Translations under genes and position numbers: made by a program
Assembly: GCA_964369385.1 (NCBI GenBank)
Contig: CAYJEY010000001.1
Location: forward strand, 285,517-349,516
Source: CALVGQ01 sp964369385
GTDB taxonomy: Bacteria; Bacillota_I; Bacilli_A; Erysipelotrichales; Erysipelotrichaceae
DNA: 64,000 nt
Direction: 5' to 3'
The notes under the pieces: model-generated
What the model saw: only the letters and a program-made list of their open reading frames with translations
The model's database searches: none
What the model was told of the DNA's origin: nothing
Part shown: piece by piece, positions 33,048-41,607 of the stretch
How positions within the stretch are numbered: the stretch's first letter is position 1
Layout of the letters: each line of letters begins with the position of its first letter

Positions 33048-35234
33048 ATGAGCGAGCGTTCAATAATCAGTGGGAAAATTATTAAATCTCTATTTTACAA
33101 TGAAAGCAACTATTATTTAGTTGCTTCTTTTGAATTGAACGATATGAGTGAAAAGCGTATTACAATAGTAGGTTATTTCAAGGATTTTAAGTTCAACCAA
33201 CTCTATGAGTTGACGGGGAATTACATTGAGCATGCAAAGTATGGCATGCAGTTTGCGGTTCAAAGTATAGATATACTAATGCCTAGTGAGAAAGAAGAGG
33301 TTATTCGTTTCCTCTCTAGTGAATTGTTTAAAGGGATTGGTCGCAAGTATGCACAGGTTATTGTAGATGAGTTAGGTGAAGATTGCATTGCACTTATCAA
33401 GGAAAATGAATCAATCTTAGATCGAGTTTCCAAAATGAATGATAAGCGCAAGCATGCGATTATCAATGGAATTGAGCAAAGTCAAGATGAGTTGCAAAAA
33501 AATATGTCTTTCTTTCAATCTCATGGTCTAGGATTACGCTCAATTATTAAAATTGATTGTACCTATGGTAGTAACGCTGTTTCTATTGTCAGAAACAATC
33601 CTTATCAGCTTATTGAAGATATTGATGGAATCGGATTTAAAACAGCGGATCACCTTGCACTAAGTTTAGGTTTTGAAAGAGATAGCAGTCATCGACTAGA
33701 AGCCGCTTTAGTAAGTGGTGTGATGGATACTTGTATGGCAAGTGGAGATAGTTATGTAAGTGTTCATAACCTTCCTGAGATATTAATTCAAAAATGTGGG
33801 ATTAAGGAAGTTGACATTGAGCAAGTACTCCAGGCATGTTTAGATAAAAAAATGCTAGTTCAAGAAGAAAATAGAATTTACCATTACACTCAATACTTAG
33901 CGGAAATATATACTTCCCGCTATCTAGAAACATTTCCGATTGAGAAATTAGTAGCTTGTAATTTGGAGGATGTTTTTTCTCAAATAGAAATTCTACAGAA
34001 AGAAAACAATATTCAATATGAGCAAAAACAAACAGAAGCCATTGTGGGATTTTTTAAAAATGATATATCTATTTGTACAGGAGGACCCGGAACAGGAAAA
34101 ACAACTGTTGTGCGTGCCATGGTTAATTTATTTAGAAGAATTTACCCGAATTTTCAAATTGCTTGTTGCGCACCAACAGGACGCGCTGCAAAGAGATTAG
34201 CAGAATTAACAGGGGTAGAATGTAGTACCATTCATAGTTTGTTAAGATGGGATTTAGAGACAAATTCGTTTGGAAAAAATGAAATTGATCCGCTGCAAAT
34301 TGATTGTTTAATAATTGATGAATTCTCAATGGTAGACAGTTGGTTATTTGCTAATTTGCTTCGAGCAGGAGCACAAATAAAAAAAATATGTATCATTGGT
34401 GATGAAGGACAACTCCCTTCAGTATCTTGTGGGAAAGTTCTAGCAGACTTAATTGATTCAAAGTGTTTTGGCGTGTATCAACTTGAGCGCATATATCGAC
34501 AAGTTGATGGTTCTGGTGTTATTAATTTAGCGCATCATGTAAGAAATGAACAAGTAGAACAGATTACTTTTGAGCAAGATGTAGCTTTTTTTGAATGCCA
34601 ACAACAGCATATTAAAGAGCTTGTTTTACAAGTAGTTAATAAAGCAAAAGAGCGCGGATTTGGAGTCGATGATATCCAAGTGTTAGCTGCTAAATATAGT
34701 GGAGTCTCAGGTATTGATATGTTAAATCGTGTATTACAAGATTGTCTCAATCCCAAACGTGATGGAATTCGAGAATATCGATACAATTATCGCGTATTTA
34801 GAGAGAATGATAAAATTCTGCAACTTAAAAATCAAATTGATGATGATGTTTATAACGGAGACATCGGTACTCTTGTAGAAATTGTATATCCTGATGAAGA
34901 TGAAATGAAACAACTTCGTTTTTATGTAGATTTTGATGGTATTATTGTAGATTATACGTTAGATAAATTAATTAACATTACGCATGCATATTGTATATCT
35001 GTTCATAAATCACAAGGAAGCGAATACCCAATTGTGATTTTGCCTATAGCGAGTGAGGCATCATTCATGCTTTATAATCGTTTCTTGTATACAGCGATAA
35101 CACGAGCTAAGCAAAGCTTAATTCTAATCGGAGATAAAGAAGTTTTCTTAAATTCAGTCGTTAAGAAAAGCACACATGAGCGCAATACTACTCTTGTATC
35201 ACGTTTAAAGGGAGACTTGGAAGTTAACTTATAA
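33048..35234 (+). CDS. recD2: ATP-dependent 5'-3' DNA helicase RecD2
   Basis: 728 aa, the long RecD type that works without RecBC. N-terminal OB-like region (SGKIIKSLFYNESNYYLVASFEL), helix-hairpin-helix repeats (LFKGIGRKYAQVIVDELG, IDGIGFKTADHLALSLGF), Walker A GGPGTGKTTVVRAMV near residue 345, GRAAKRLAELTG, Walker B IIDEFSMVD, GDEGQLPSV, and C-terminal AYCISVHKSQGSEYPIVILP and YTAITRAKQSLILIGD. Implicated in genome stability in Gram-positives. No strong Shine-Dalgarno is seen beyond GGGGAAA in the mnmA end. Confidence 0.95.
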   Translation: MSERSIISGKIIKSLFYNESNYYLVASFELNDMSEKRITIVGYFKDFKFNQLYELTGNYIEHAKYGMQFAVQSIDILMPSEKEEVIRFLSSELFKGIGRKYAQVIVDELGEDCIALIKENESILDRVSKMNDKRKHAIINGIEQSQDELQKNMSFFQSHGLGLRSIIKIDCTYGSNAVSIVRNNPYQLIEDIDGIGFKTADHLALSLGFERDSSHRLEAALVSGVMDTCMASGDSYVSVHNLPEILIQKCGIKEVDIEQVLQACLDKKMLVQEENRIYHYTQYLAEIYTSRYLETFPIEKLVACNLEDVFSQIEILQKENNIQYEQKQTEAIVGFFKNDISICTGGPGTGKTTVVRAMVNLFRRIYPNFQIACCAPTGRAAKRLAELTGVECSTIHSLLRWDLETNSFGKNEIDPLQIDCLIIDEFSMVDSWLFANLLRAGAQIKKICIIGDEGQLPSVSCGKVLADLIDSKCFGVYQLERIYRQVDGSGVINLAHHVRNEQVEQITFEQDVAFFECQQQHIKELVLQVVNKAKERGFGVDDIQVLAAKYSGVSGIDMLNRVLQDCLNPKRDGIREYRYNYRVFRENDKILQLKNQIDDDVYNGDIGTLVEIVYPDEDEMKQLRFYVDFDGIIVDYTLDKLINITHAYCISVHKSQGSEYPIVILPIASEASFMLYNRFLYTAITRAKQSLILIGDKEVFLNSVVKKSTHERNTTLVSRLKGDLEVNL

Positions 35235-35253
35235 TTAAAACACAATTAATGTA

Positions 35254-35301
35254 AAAATAAAAGTCAATATTTTAGTTAAAATTTTGGCTTTTATTATTTT
35301 T
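35254..35301 (+). terminator. terminator after recD2
   Basis: AATAAAAGTCAA-ATTTT pairs with AAAAT-TTGGCTTTTATT across a short loop, then ATTTTT. Confidence 0.82.
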
Positions 35302-35363
35302 GCAGGTATGTCAAAATTCACTTTCGGTGGTCTTGTTGTCGATTGCCATTGGAGGATAAAAAA

Positions 35364-36497
35364 GTGAATGAACTTGGAACATATTTTAAATTAATACGTA
35401 TTTTAAATCAGATAAAAATAAAGGATGTTCTTTCAGAACTAGGTTTTTCACGTCCATACTTTGCGAAGATTGAAAATACAATCGAATATATAAGTATTAA
35501 CAATCAAACAAAGAAAAAATTAGAGGATATTTATAGGGTTAAAGTAACAAACAATATGAAAGTAGAGTTAGAGTTTCATGATTATGCAAAGCAATTTCTT
35601 AGGTTTGTCATCTATGAAAACCATTATGAAGCTAAATGTTTCTTTTTATTAATTCAGCAACAACGAGATGAGATTCAAAATATGGTATGTCTTCCATACT
35701 TTACGTTAATTGAATTCGTGTATGGTGTTACTTATCGTTATGAGAGTGAAATCATCGATGAATACATTCATGTTTTAAATTCAGTTAAATCTCAACTTGA
35801 CCAAACTTATGTTGAGTTTTATGAATTATTTCATAGTTTTTATTGTTTCCAAAATGAACAGTATGATTCATGTGCACAGATTGTTGAACGAATGCGCTCT
35901 ATGAACCACAATGATGAATTAGTGGGAATAAAAGCATTGATGAGTGCAAGATTGATGTTTCAATCACAACAATATTGCAATGCACTTGATGAATATCAGG
36001 TGGCTCATCAACTGTTATTATATAAATATAACTTTAAACAAGCCTTAAAAGTACAAATTTACATTTCACAGATTTATTCATTTTTAAATGATTATGATAA
36101 AACAATCACGAACTGTCTGATTAATGAAAGTTATTTATCAATAACGCAGCTCAGTGACACTGATGGATTAAGAGCGTTAAACTATGAAATGCTATTGTAT
36201 GCACTTTACTGTGATAAACAATTCGATCAACTTCAACAATGGTTAGATAAAGTAGTTGTATTTCCATACCATACGATGCAACTTTGCGTGCTAGCAATAA
36301 CTTATATGATGATAAACAAAAATAAGTCTGGTGTTAATCTTTGGAGTACTAAAATGTCTAAAGCTTTAAAAGTAACAAAGATGGACTTCGAACTGTATAA
36401 AAATTTTAATAGTTTATTTAAATCAAATCGATATGATGTGGCTCAACTCAGGCAATGTTTAATTAAGGTTCCTACACTTACTAAGTTGATTGAATAA
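35364..36497 (+). CDS. XRE-type helix-turn-helix regulator with C-terminal TPR-like helical region
   Basis: 377 aa. An N-terminal DNA-binding domain (about residues 1-60: LGTYFKLIRILNQIKIKDVLSELGFSRPYFAKIENT) is followed by about 300 residues of helices with repeated Tyr/Phe/Ala spacing, like the TPR domain of Rgg/PlcR/MutR (RNPP) regulators. GTG at 35364 is chosen as start because GGAGGA lies eight bases before it; the frame is open upstream with a TTG at 35343 that overlaps this site. The architecture is that of a peptide-sensing regulator, but no target operon is obvious. A 51-codon gene follows directly. Confidence 0.75.
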   Translation: MNELGTYFKLIRILNQIKIKDVLSELGFSRPYFAKIENTIEYISINNQTKKKLEDIYRVKVTNNMKVELEFHDYAKQFLRFVIYENHYEAKCFFLLIQQQRDEIQNMVCLPYFTLIEFVYGVTYRYESEIIDEYIHVLNSVKSQLDQTYVEFYELFHSFYCFQNEQYDSCAQIVERMRSMNHNDELVGIKALMSARLMFQSQQYCNALDEYQVAHQLLLYKYNFKQALKVQIYISQIYSFLNDYDKTITNCLINESYLSITQLSDTDGLRALNYEMLLYALYCDKQFDQLQQWLDKVVVFPYHTMQLCVLAITYMMINKNKSGVNLWSTKMSKALKVTKMDFELYKNFNSLFKSNRYDVAQLRQCLIKVPTLTKLIE

Positions 36498-36537
36498 CTA
36501 AATTTTTTTCGGTCATACTAATTGTGTAAGGAGTGTG

Positions 36538-36693
36538 ATGGTGATGAAAAAGTGTTGTGTATCTTTCATTCTAGGTGGTATTGCAGGGATGGCGGTTGCG
36601 ATGATGTATGAAGAAGAATTGTATAATGGAATGCATTGTGCTACCAAATATCATCGTAGAATGATGCGTAAAATTGCTCGTGCATCGAAATAA
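36538..36693 (+). CDS. small Cys/Met-rich peptide, 51 aa (YtxH-like N-terminus)
   Basis: Reads MVMKKCCVSFILGGIAGMAVA, a short basic start and Gly-rich hydrophobic helix, then MMYEEELYNGMHCATKYH and a basic end (RRMMRKIARASK). AAGGAG at 36528-36533 lies upstream; the ATG at 36538, GTG at 36541 or ATG at 36544 could be the start. A small hairpin follows its stop. The helix resembles YtxH-type small proteins. Its position after an XRE/TPR regulator would also suit a signal peptide gene, but the sequence is not a classic pheromone precursor. Confidence 0.65.
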   Translation: MVMKKCCVSFILGGIAGMAVAMMYEEELYNGMHCATKYHRRMMRKIARASK

Positions 36694-36712
36694 CCCTCAG
36701 GGTTATTTTATT
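36689..36712 (+). terminator. short hairpin between small ORF and permease gene
   Basis: AATAACCC (36689-36696) / GGGTTATT (36700-36707), three-base loop, then TTATTT. It abuts the next ATG, so it may be a weak attenuator. Confidence 0.55.
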
Positions 36713-36713
36713 T

Positions 36714-37748
36714 ATGATTAAGTTAAATCAACAACTAAAGTTTATCTCATTACTCGTCGTGGCAATTCTGGTGTGCGTTCTTTTATCCTATTTGAATATA
36801 TTTAATTATTTAATAGGTATTGTAGAACTTATATACTTTATTCCGTTATCATTGATTTTGGTGTTTTTGTTTGAACCGATTATTGAAATTATTCCATTTA
36901 AATCTCGAGTACTTTGTTGCAGTATCGTTTACTTTAGTATTTTGATTGTAATATTATCATTGGTGATATTATTTATACCAACTTTGATTAATGAAAGTAT
37001 TGAGATTTTAAATTCCAGTTTTTTTCAAAATAATCAATTTATCCAAGACATAATTGAAATAGGTGATGAATCTAATGTTGGAATGCAAGTTGCTGTTGAA
37101 TCTACACTGGGAGTTATTAGCTCTTTTGAACAAGTTGCATTGAGTTATATTGGAGCTTATTTTATTTCACTAGATTTACATAGTATTGTTCAAGTCACAA
37201 AAAAGCATTTTCCTGTTGTTTTGAGATTTAAGAACTTCTATTTAACATGTAATAATGTTATGTACTTTTATATTAAAAGTTTAAGTATTGACTTAACTGT
37301 TTTATTCATTGGTGTGTTTAGTTTTTTGTGGTTAATGGATTTTGAACATCCTTTAGAATTTGCAGTATTACTTAGTTTTTTTAATCTGATACCTTATGTA
37401 GGTGCTACGATTGGGCAACTATTAATTGTGGCTGTAGATGCAGTGAGTTATGATGAATTAAGAATAATGCTTTTAATTGGTTTATTTGCAATTCAACAAA
37501 TTGAAGCTAATTTTTTACAACCTTACATTTTTAAGAAAATACTTAATGTAAAACCAATCATTACACTGCTTTCATTTTTAATTTTTGGATATTTGTTTGG
37601 AATAGCAGGGTATGTCTTAGCGCCAGTTTTAGCTGTTGTAACACAATTAGCCTATCATAGCTACATGTACACCAATCAAATAAAAACTGTTGGCACATGG
37701 GAAAAAATGTGGTATAATTTCGAAGAAATCAATGATGAAGATAAGTAG
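36714..37748 (+). CDS. AI-2E family transporter (PerM/YrrI-like permease)
   Basis: 344 aa polytopic membrane protein. Two hydrophobic hairpins at the N-terminus (about residues 10-50 and 65-90), an extracellular/amphipathic middle, and four to five helices to the end. The family pattern is present in the C-terminal half: ALLSFFNLIPYVGATIGQLL, QQIEANFLQPYIFKKILNVKPIITLLSFLIFGYLFGIAGYVLAPVLAVV. yrrI-alaS-ireB-ruvX is a common Firmicute gene order and it is kept here. Transport substrate is uncertain; some members work as Na+/H+ or lipid-related transporters. Its last codons also form part of the alaS T-box. Confidence 0.88.
   Translation: MIKLNQQLKFISLLVVAILVCVLLSYLNIFNYLIGIVELIYFIPLSLILVFLFEPIIEIIPFKSRVLCCSIVYFSILIVILSLVILFIPTLINESIEILNSSFFQNNQFIQDIIEIGDESNVGMQVAVESTLGVISSFEQVALSYIGAYFISLDLHSIVQVTKKHFPVVLRFKNFYLTCNNVMYFYIKSLSIDLTVLFIGVFSFLWLMDFEHPLEFAVLLSFFNLIPYVGATIGQLLIVAVDAVSYDELRIMLLIGLFAIQQIEANFLQPYIFKKILNVKPIITLLSFLIFGYLFGIAGYVLAPVLAVVTQLAYHSYMYTNQIKTVGTWEKMWYNFEEINDEDK
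37690..37718 (+). promoter_or_regulatory. promoter of alaS, inside the end of the permease gene
   Basis: TTGGCA (37690-37695), 17-base spacer, perfect TATAAT (37713-37718). Predicted start near 37725, upstream of the T-box stem I. Confidence 0.8.
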
Positions 37749-37947
37749 AAACATACATTTTAGAGAAGAGGAATAGGTGAAAACCTCTATTTGTTTCGAA
37801 GCTACTTCTGAGAGTGTTTAATTCACACCGTTACTCGCGTTAAGAGAAAATGAGGTGCATACAGTAATGTATGAATCAGGATGGTACCGCGTATTTTACG
37901 TTCCTGGATTATTTCAGGAACTTTTTTTGTTTTATGGAGGTAAACAG
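37725..37947 (+). promoter_or_regulatory. T-box riboswitch upstream of alaS
   Basis: Stem I begins in the last codons of the preceding gene (AAGTAG at about 37743-37748 pairs with CTACTT). AGAGA and a GGTG loop follow, and the specifier region CGAAGCTACTT presents GCT, an alanine codon. The T-box sequence GGATGGTACCGCG is at 37879-37891, followed by the terminator GTTCCTG (37900-37906) / CAGGAAC (37915-37921) and seven T's. Uncharged tRNA-Ala should promote read-through into alaS. Confidence 0.92.
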
Positions 37948-40566
37948 ATGAAAAAACTTACAGGAAATCAAGTACGACAATTATTTTTGGAGTACTTTGC
38001 ATCACACGGACATATGATTGAACCAAGTGCAAGTTTGATCCCGCATAATGATCCAACTTTATTATGGATTAATTCAGGTGTTGCTGCATTAAAGAAATAT
38101 TTTGATGGAAGTGAAACACCAAAGTGTAATCGTATTACAAATGCTCAAAAAAGTATTCGTACAAATGATATTGAGAATGTCGGTAAAACAGCACGTCACC
38201 ATACATTTTTTGAAATGTTAGGTAATTTCTCGATTGGTGATTATTTTAAAGAAGAAGCAATTGTATTTGCGTGGAATTTTTTAACTGATGAGAAATGGAT
38301 AGGCCTAGATAAAGAATTGCTTTATGTATCAATTCATCCGCAAGATGAAGTTGCATATCGTGTTTGGACAGAGGTATGTCATGTTGATCCATCTCGTATT
38401 CTAAAAACTGAGGATAACTTTTGGGAAATTGGTGAGGGTCCAGGAGGTCCAAACAGTGAAATCTTCTTTGACCGTGGTTTAAAATATGATTCAGAAGAGT
38501 TAGGAGAAAAATTGTTTTTTGACGAATTAGAGAATGATCGTTACATTGAAGTATGGAACGTTGTGTTTAGCCAATATGATTGCAAACCTGAATTAGATCG
38601 TTCTCAATACAAAGAGCTTCCACAAAAAAACATTGATACAGGAATGGGATTAGAACGTCTTGTGTCAATTATTCAAGAAGGAGAAACAAACTTTGATACT
38701 GATTTATTTATGCCAATTATCAATCAAACTCAAAAGTTTGCGAGTCAACCTTATGAAAATGAATTCAAAATTGCATATCGTGTAATTGCTGACCATATTC
38801 GTACTGTAAGTTTTGCAATTGCTGATGGAGCGGCATTCTCGAATGAAGGACGTGGATATGTTTTACGTCGTGTACTACGTCGTGCGATTCGTTATGGTAT
38901 TCAAATTGGCATTCAAAAACCGTTTATGTATGAACTTGTGAATACTGTTGTAGAGATTATGAAAGAATTCTATCCAAATCTTGAACAACGACAAGAATTG
39001 ATTGAACGTCTTGTAAAAGTGGAAGAAGAAACATTTGCAGCTACATTAAATAATGGCGAAAAATTGTTGCAAGAAGCGATGAGTAATTCAAAAGATAAGC
39101 AGTTGGCAGGAAGTGTTGTATTTAAATTATATGATACTTATGGATTTCCTAAGGAACTTACGATTGAAATTGCTGAAGAGAATGGCTTTAGTGTTGATGT
39201 AGCGGAATTTGAAGCTTGTATGGAAGAGCAACGTCAACGTGCTCGAAATGCTCGAGTTGATGAACAATCAATGTCTAGTCAATCAATTGCTTTAATGAAT
39301 TTTACAAAATCATCAACATTCTTAGGATATGAGCAAATTAGCAACGAAACAACAGTTATTGGATGCTTTAAAGACAACCAAGAAGTAAATGAAATTACTG
39401 ATGAAGGTGCAGTCATCTTAGCGCAAACAAGTTTTTATGCTGAGAGTGGGGGACAAATCGCTGACAGTGGTTGGATTATAAATGATTCATGCAAAGCACG
39501 TGTAGTGAATGTAGTTAAGGCACCAAATCAACAGCATCTTCATTTTGTAAAGGTGACAGAAGGAACATTAAGATTAGATAATTCATGCGTTGCAACTATT
39601 GATGAAGAAAAACGTCTTAAGATTAAAGCAAACCATAGTTCTATACATTTGCTTCAAAGTGCATTAAAAGAAGTAATCGGAGATCATGTTGCTCAAGCTG
39701 GTTCATATGCTGGTGATGAGTATTCTCGATTTGATTTTACTCATTTTGAAAAAATGAGTGAGCAACAACTTCATGAAATTGAAGTTAAAGTAAATCAAAT
39801 GGTAATGAGCAACAATCCAGTAATTACTGACTTAATGACAATTGAACAAGCAAAAACTTGTGGAGCAATCGCTTTATTTGATGAAAAGTATGGAGATTTA
39901 GTTCGTGTAGTCACAATGGGGGATGTTTCTAAAGAGTTATGTGGTGGTACTCATGTAAGAAATACACAAGAAATTGGTATTTATAAAATTGTATCCGAAG
40001 AGAGTATTGGGTCAGGAATTCGTCGTATAACTGCCAAAACTAAAATGGCTGCTTATGAAGAGTTCAATGCTTATCATGAAACGCTAAAAACTATTTCAGA
40101 ATCACTAAAAATGAATGGTATTTCAAAAGTAGATGAAAAAGTTAAACAAGCATTAGAAGAAAATGCAAATTTGAGAAAACAACTAGCTGCGCTTAATCAA
40201 AAAGTGATTTTGTCACAAGTAAATGAGCTTGCTCAAGAAGTAAAAGAAGTTAGTGGATTAAATGTTCTTGTACGTCGTGTTGATTTTGTAGAAGGAAGCC
40301 AACTTAAAGGGTTTGCAGAAAATTTAAGAGATAAAATAAGTGATTCGTTTGTATTCCTTGTGAAAGTTGAAGCTGATAAAATTATTTATGTATGTGCAAG
40401 TAGTAAAGCGGCAATCGCTAAAGGACTGAAAGCTGGAGATATTGCTAAAATGGCAGCACAAGCAAGTGGTGGAAACGGTGGTGGACGCCCAGATATTGCT
40501 CAAGCCGGTGGTAAAGAAGTAAACAAAGTGGATGAAGTACTACAATTAGTGTGGGAAAAACTGTAA
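37948..40566 (+). CDS. alaS: alanyl-tRNA synthetase
   Basis: 872 aa class II synthetase with editing. N-terminal catalytic part: VRQLFLEYFASHGH, PTLLWINSGVAALKKYFDG, TARHHTFFEMLGNFSIGDYFKEEA. The editing domain has the zinc motif (KANHSSIHLLQSAL and KELCGGTHVRNTQEIG, i.e. HxxxH with CxxxH), and the C-terminal region ends GGNGGGRPDIAQAGG. The ATG at 37948 follows TTATGGAGG after the T-box terminator. The upstream open frame through the leader is not coding. Confidence 0.98.
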   Translation: MKKLTGNQVRQLFLEYFASHGHMIEPSASLIPHNDPTLLWINSGVAALKKYFDGSETPKCNRITNAQKSIRTNDIENVGKTARHHTFFEMLGNFSIGDYFKEEAIVFAWNFLTDEKWIGLDKELLYVSIHPQDEVAYRVWTEVCHVDPSRILKTEDNFWEIGEGPGGPNSEIFFDRGLKYDSEELGEKLFFDELENDRYIEVWNVVFSQYDCKPELDRSQYKELPQKNIDTGMGLERLVSIIQEGETNFDTDLFMPIINQTQKFASQPYENEFKIAYRVIADHIRTVSFAIADGAAFSNEGRGYVLRRVLRRAIRYGIQIGIQKPFMYELVNTVVEIMKEFYPNLEQRQELIERLVKVEEETFAATLNNGEKLLQEAMSNSKDKQLAGSVVFKLYDTYGFPKELTIEIAEENGFSVDVAEFEACMEEQRQRARNARVDEQSMSSQSIALMNFTKSSTFLGYEQISNETTVIGCFKDNQEVNEITDEGAVILAQTSFYAESGGQIADSGWIINDSCKARVVNVVKAPNQQHLHFVKVTEGTLRLDNSCVATIDEEKRLKIKANHSSIHLLQSALKEVIGDHVAQAGSYAGDEYSRFDFTHFEKMSEQQLHEIEVKVNQMVMSNNPVITDLMTIEQAKTCGAIALFDEKYGDLVRVVTMGDVSKELCGGTHVRNTQEIGIYKIVSEESIGSGIRRITAKTKMAAYEEFNAYHETLKTISESLKMNGISKVDEKVKQALEENANLRKQLAALNQKVILSQVNELAQEVKEVSGLNVLVRRVDFVEGSQLKGFAENLRDKISDSFVFLVKVEADKIIYVCASSKAAIAKGLKAGDIAKMAAQASGGNGGGRPDIAQAGGKEVNKVDEVLQLVWEKL

Positions 40567-40631
40567 CATATCCTTTATTTTTTTAATGATTTACGTTAAA
40601 ATTAAGTATATACTTTAAGGAGGGTCAAGCG

Positions 40632-40889
40632 ATGTCAAAACAAATTACCGAAACGATGTCATTTAAATCTGACGAAATTAGAAAAGATAATATTAGACAA
40701 GTGTTAAGAATGACTGAAGAAGCGTTGGAAGAACGCGGGTATAATGCAGTAAATCAATTAGCTGGTTATTTGATCTCAAATGATCCAGCATACATATCAA
40801 GTCATCGTAATGCTAGAACGATTATTCAATCGGTAGAGCGTTATGAAATTATTGAAGAAATAGTTAGATACTATTTAGAAGGTAAGTAA
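40632..40889 (+). CDS. ireB: IreB family regulatory phosphoprotein (UPF0297/DUF965)
   Basis: 85 aa, full-length family match: TMSFKSDEIRKDNIRQVLRMTEEALEERGYNAVNQLAGYLISNDPAYISSHRNARTIIQSVERYEIIEEIVRYYLEG (conserved throughout). In Enterococcus the homologue is a substrate of the PASTA kinase IreK and modulates cephalosporin resistance; the N-terminal Thr residues (QITETMSF) fit that phosphorylation site. Ribosome site AAGGAGGGTC. Its stop codon shares a base with the ruvX start. Confidence 0.95.
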   Translation: MSKQITETMSFKSDEIRKDNIRQVLRMTEEALEERGYNAVNQLAGYLISNDPAYISSHRNARTIIQSVERYEIIEEIVRYYLEGK

Positions 40890-41305
40890 TGAAGAGAATA
40901 TTAGGTTTAGACTTAGGAAGCAGAACATGTGGAATAGCTGTATCTGATCCTTTAGGGATGATTGCACGCACTGTAGAAACATATCGTTTTCAAGAAGATG
41001 ATTACACAAGTGCAGCTGATTATGTAGCAAAAGTATGTAAAGAATTATCGGTACAAGAAATTGTACTAGGTTTACCAAAACACATGAATGGAGACATTGG
41101 AGTTCGTGGTGAAATTTCGCAACAATTTAAAGTGATGCTAGAAGAAAGAACTTCTTTAAAAGTAATCTTAATTGATGAGCGATTGACGACCGTAGCAGCA
41201 AACAAATTATTGATTTCAGCAGATGTTTCGCGAAAAAAGAGGAAACAAGTTGTTGATCAAGTTGCTGCAGTACAAATACTTCAAGGGTACTTAGATTCAA
41301 AATAA
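40889..41305 (+). CDS. ruvX: Holliday junction resolvase-like protein RuvX/YqgF
   Basis: 138 aa RNase H-like fold protein. Motifs: ILGLDLGSRTCGIAVSDPLG with the first catalytic Asp, EIVLGLPKHMNGDIG, VILIDERLTTVAANKLL with the second acidic residue, and QVVDQVAAVQILQGYL. Members act in 16S rRNA 5' processing; true Holliday junction cleavage is disputed. TAATG overlap with ireB gives translational coupling; terminator follows. Confidence 0.95.
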   Translation: MKRILGLDLGSRTCGIAVSDPLGMIARTVETYRFQEDDYTSAADYVAKVCKELSVQEIVLGLPKHMNGDIGVRGEISQQFKVMLEERTSLKVILIDERLTTVAANKLLISADVSRKKRKQVVDQVAAVQILQGYLDSK

Positions 41306-41327
41306 AAGGGTGCCTACACCCTTTTTT
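41304..41327 (+). terminator. terminator after ruvX
   Basis: AAAAGGGTG / CACCCTTTTTT hairpin with a four-base loop. Confidence 0.88.
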
Positions 41328-41346
41328 AGAGAAAGGAAGAAAAAAT

Positions 41347-41607
41347 ATGTTAGATTCAAACAAATTAGTAGTAGTAAATGATGATGGTAAAGAGGTGGAG
41401 ATGCAAATCTTATTTACTTTCGACAATGAGGAAACAGGAAAAAGCTATGTGTTATTTACAGACCCGGCTGATGAAGAAGGGGAAGTGTTTGCTTATGCTT
41501 ATGATGAAGAAGGTAATTTAATCCTTATCGAAGATGAAGCAGAATTCGCAATGATCGATGAAGTTTTCGGTGCATTTATGGATGAATTCGAAAATGAAGA
41601 AGAGTAA
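41347..41607 (+). CDS. DUF1292 protein (YrzB-like)
   Basis: 86 aa, strongly acidic. Family pattern: VVVNDDGKEVEMQILFTFDNEETGKSYVLFTDPADEEGEVFAYAYDEEGNLILIEDEAEFAMIDEVFGAF. Function unknown; always found in the ruvX-yrzB-mltG neighbourhood of Firmicutes, as here. GAAAGGAAGAA serves as ribosome site. The 3' end overlaps mltG in another frame. Confidence 0.93.
   Translation: MLDSNKLVVVNDDGKEVEMQILFTFDNEETGKSYVLFTDPADEEGEVFAYAYDEEGNLILIEDEAEFAMIDEVFGAFMDEFENEEE

Noticed and set aside
37750..37815. The alaS T-box at first looked like it had an abnormally short stem I.
   Set aside because: When the last codons of the upstream gene are included, AAGTAG pairs with CTACTT and the AGAGA and GGTG elements fall in the expected order, so stem I is of near-normal size.
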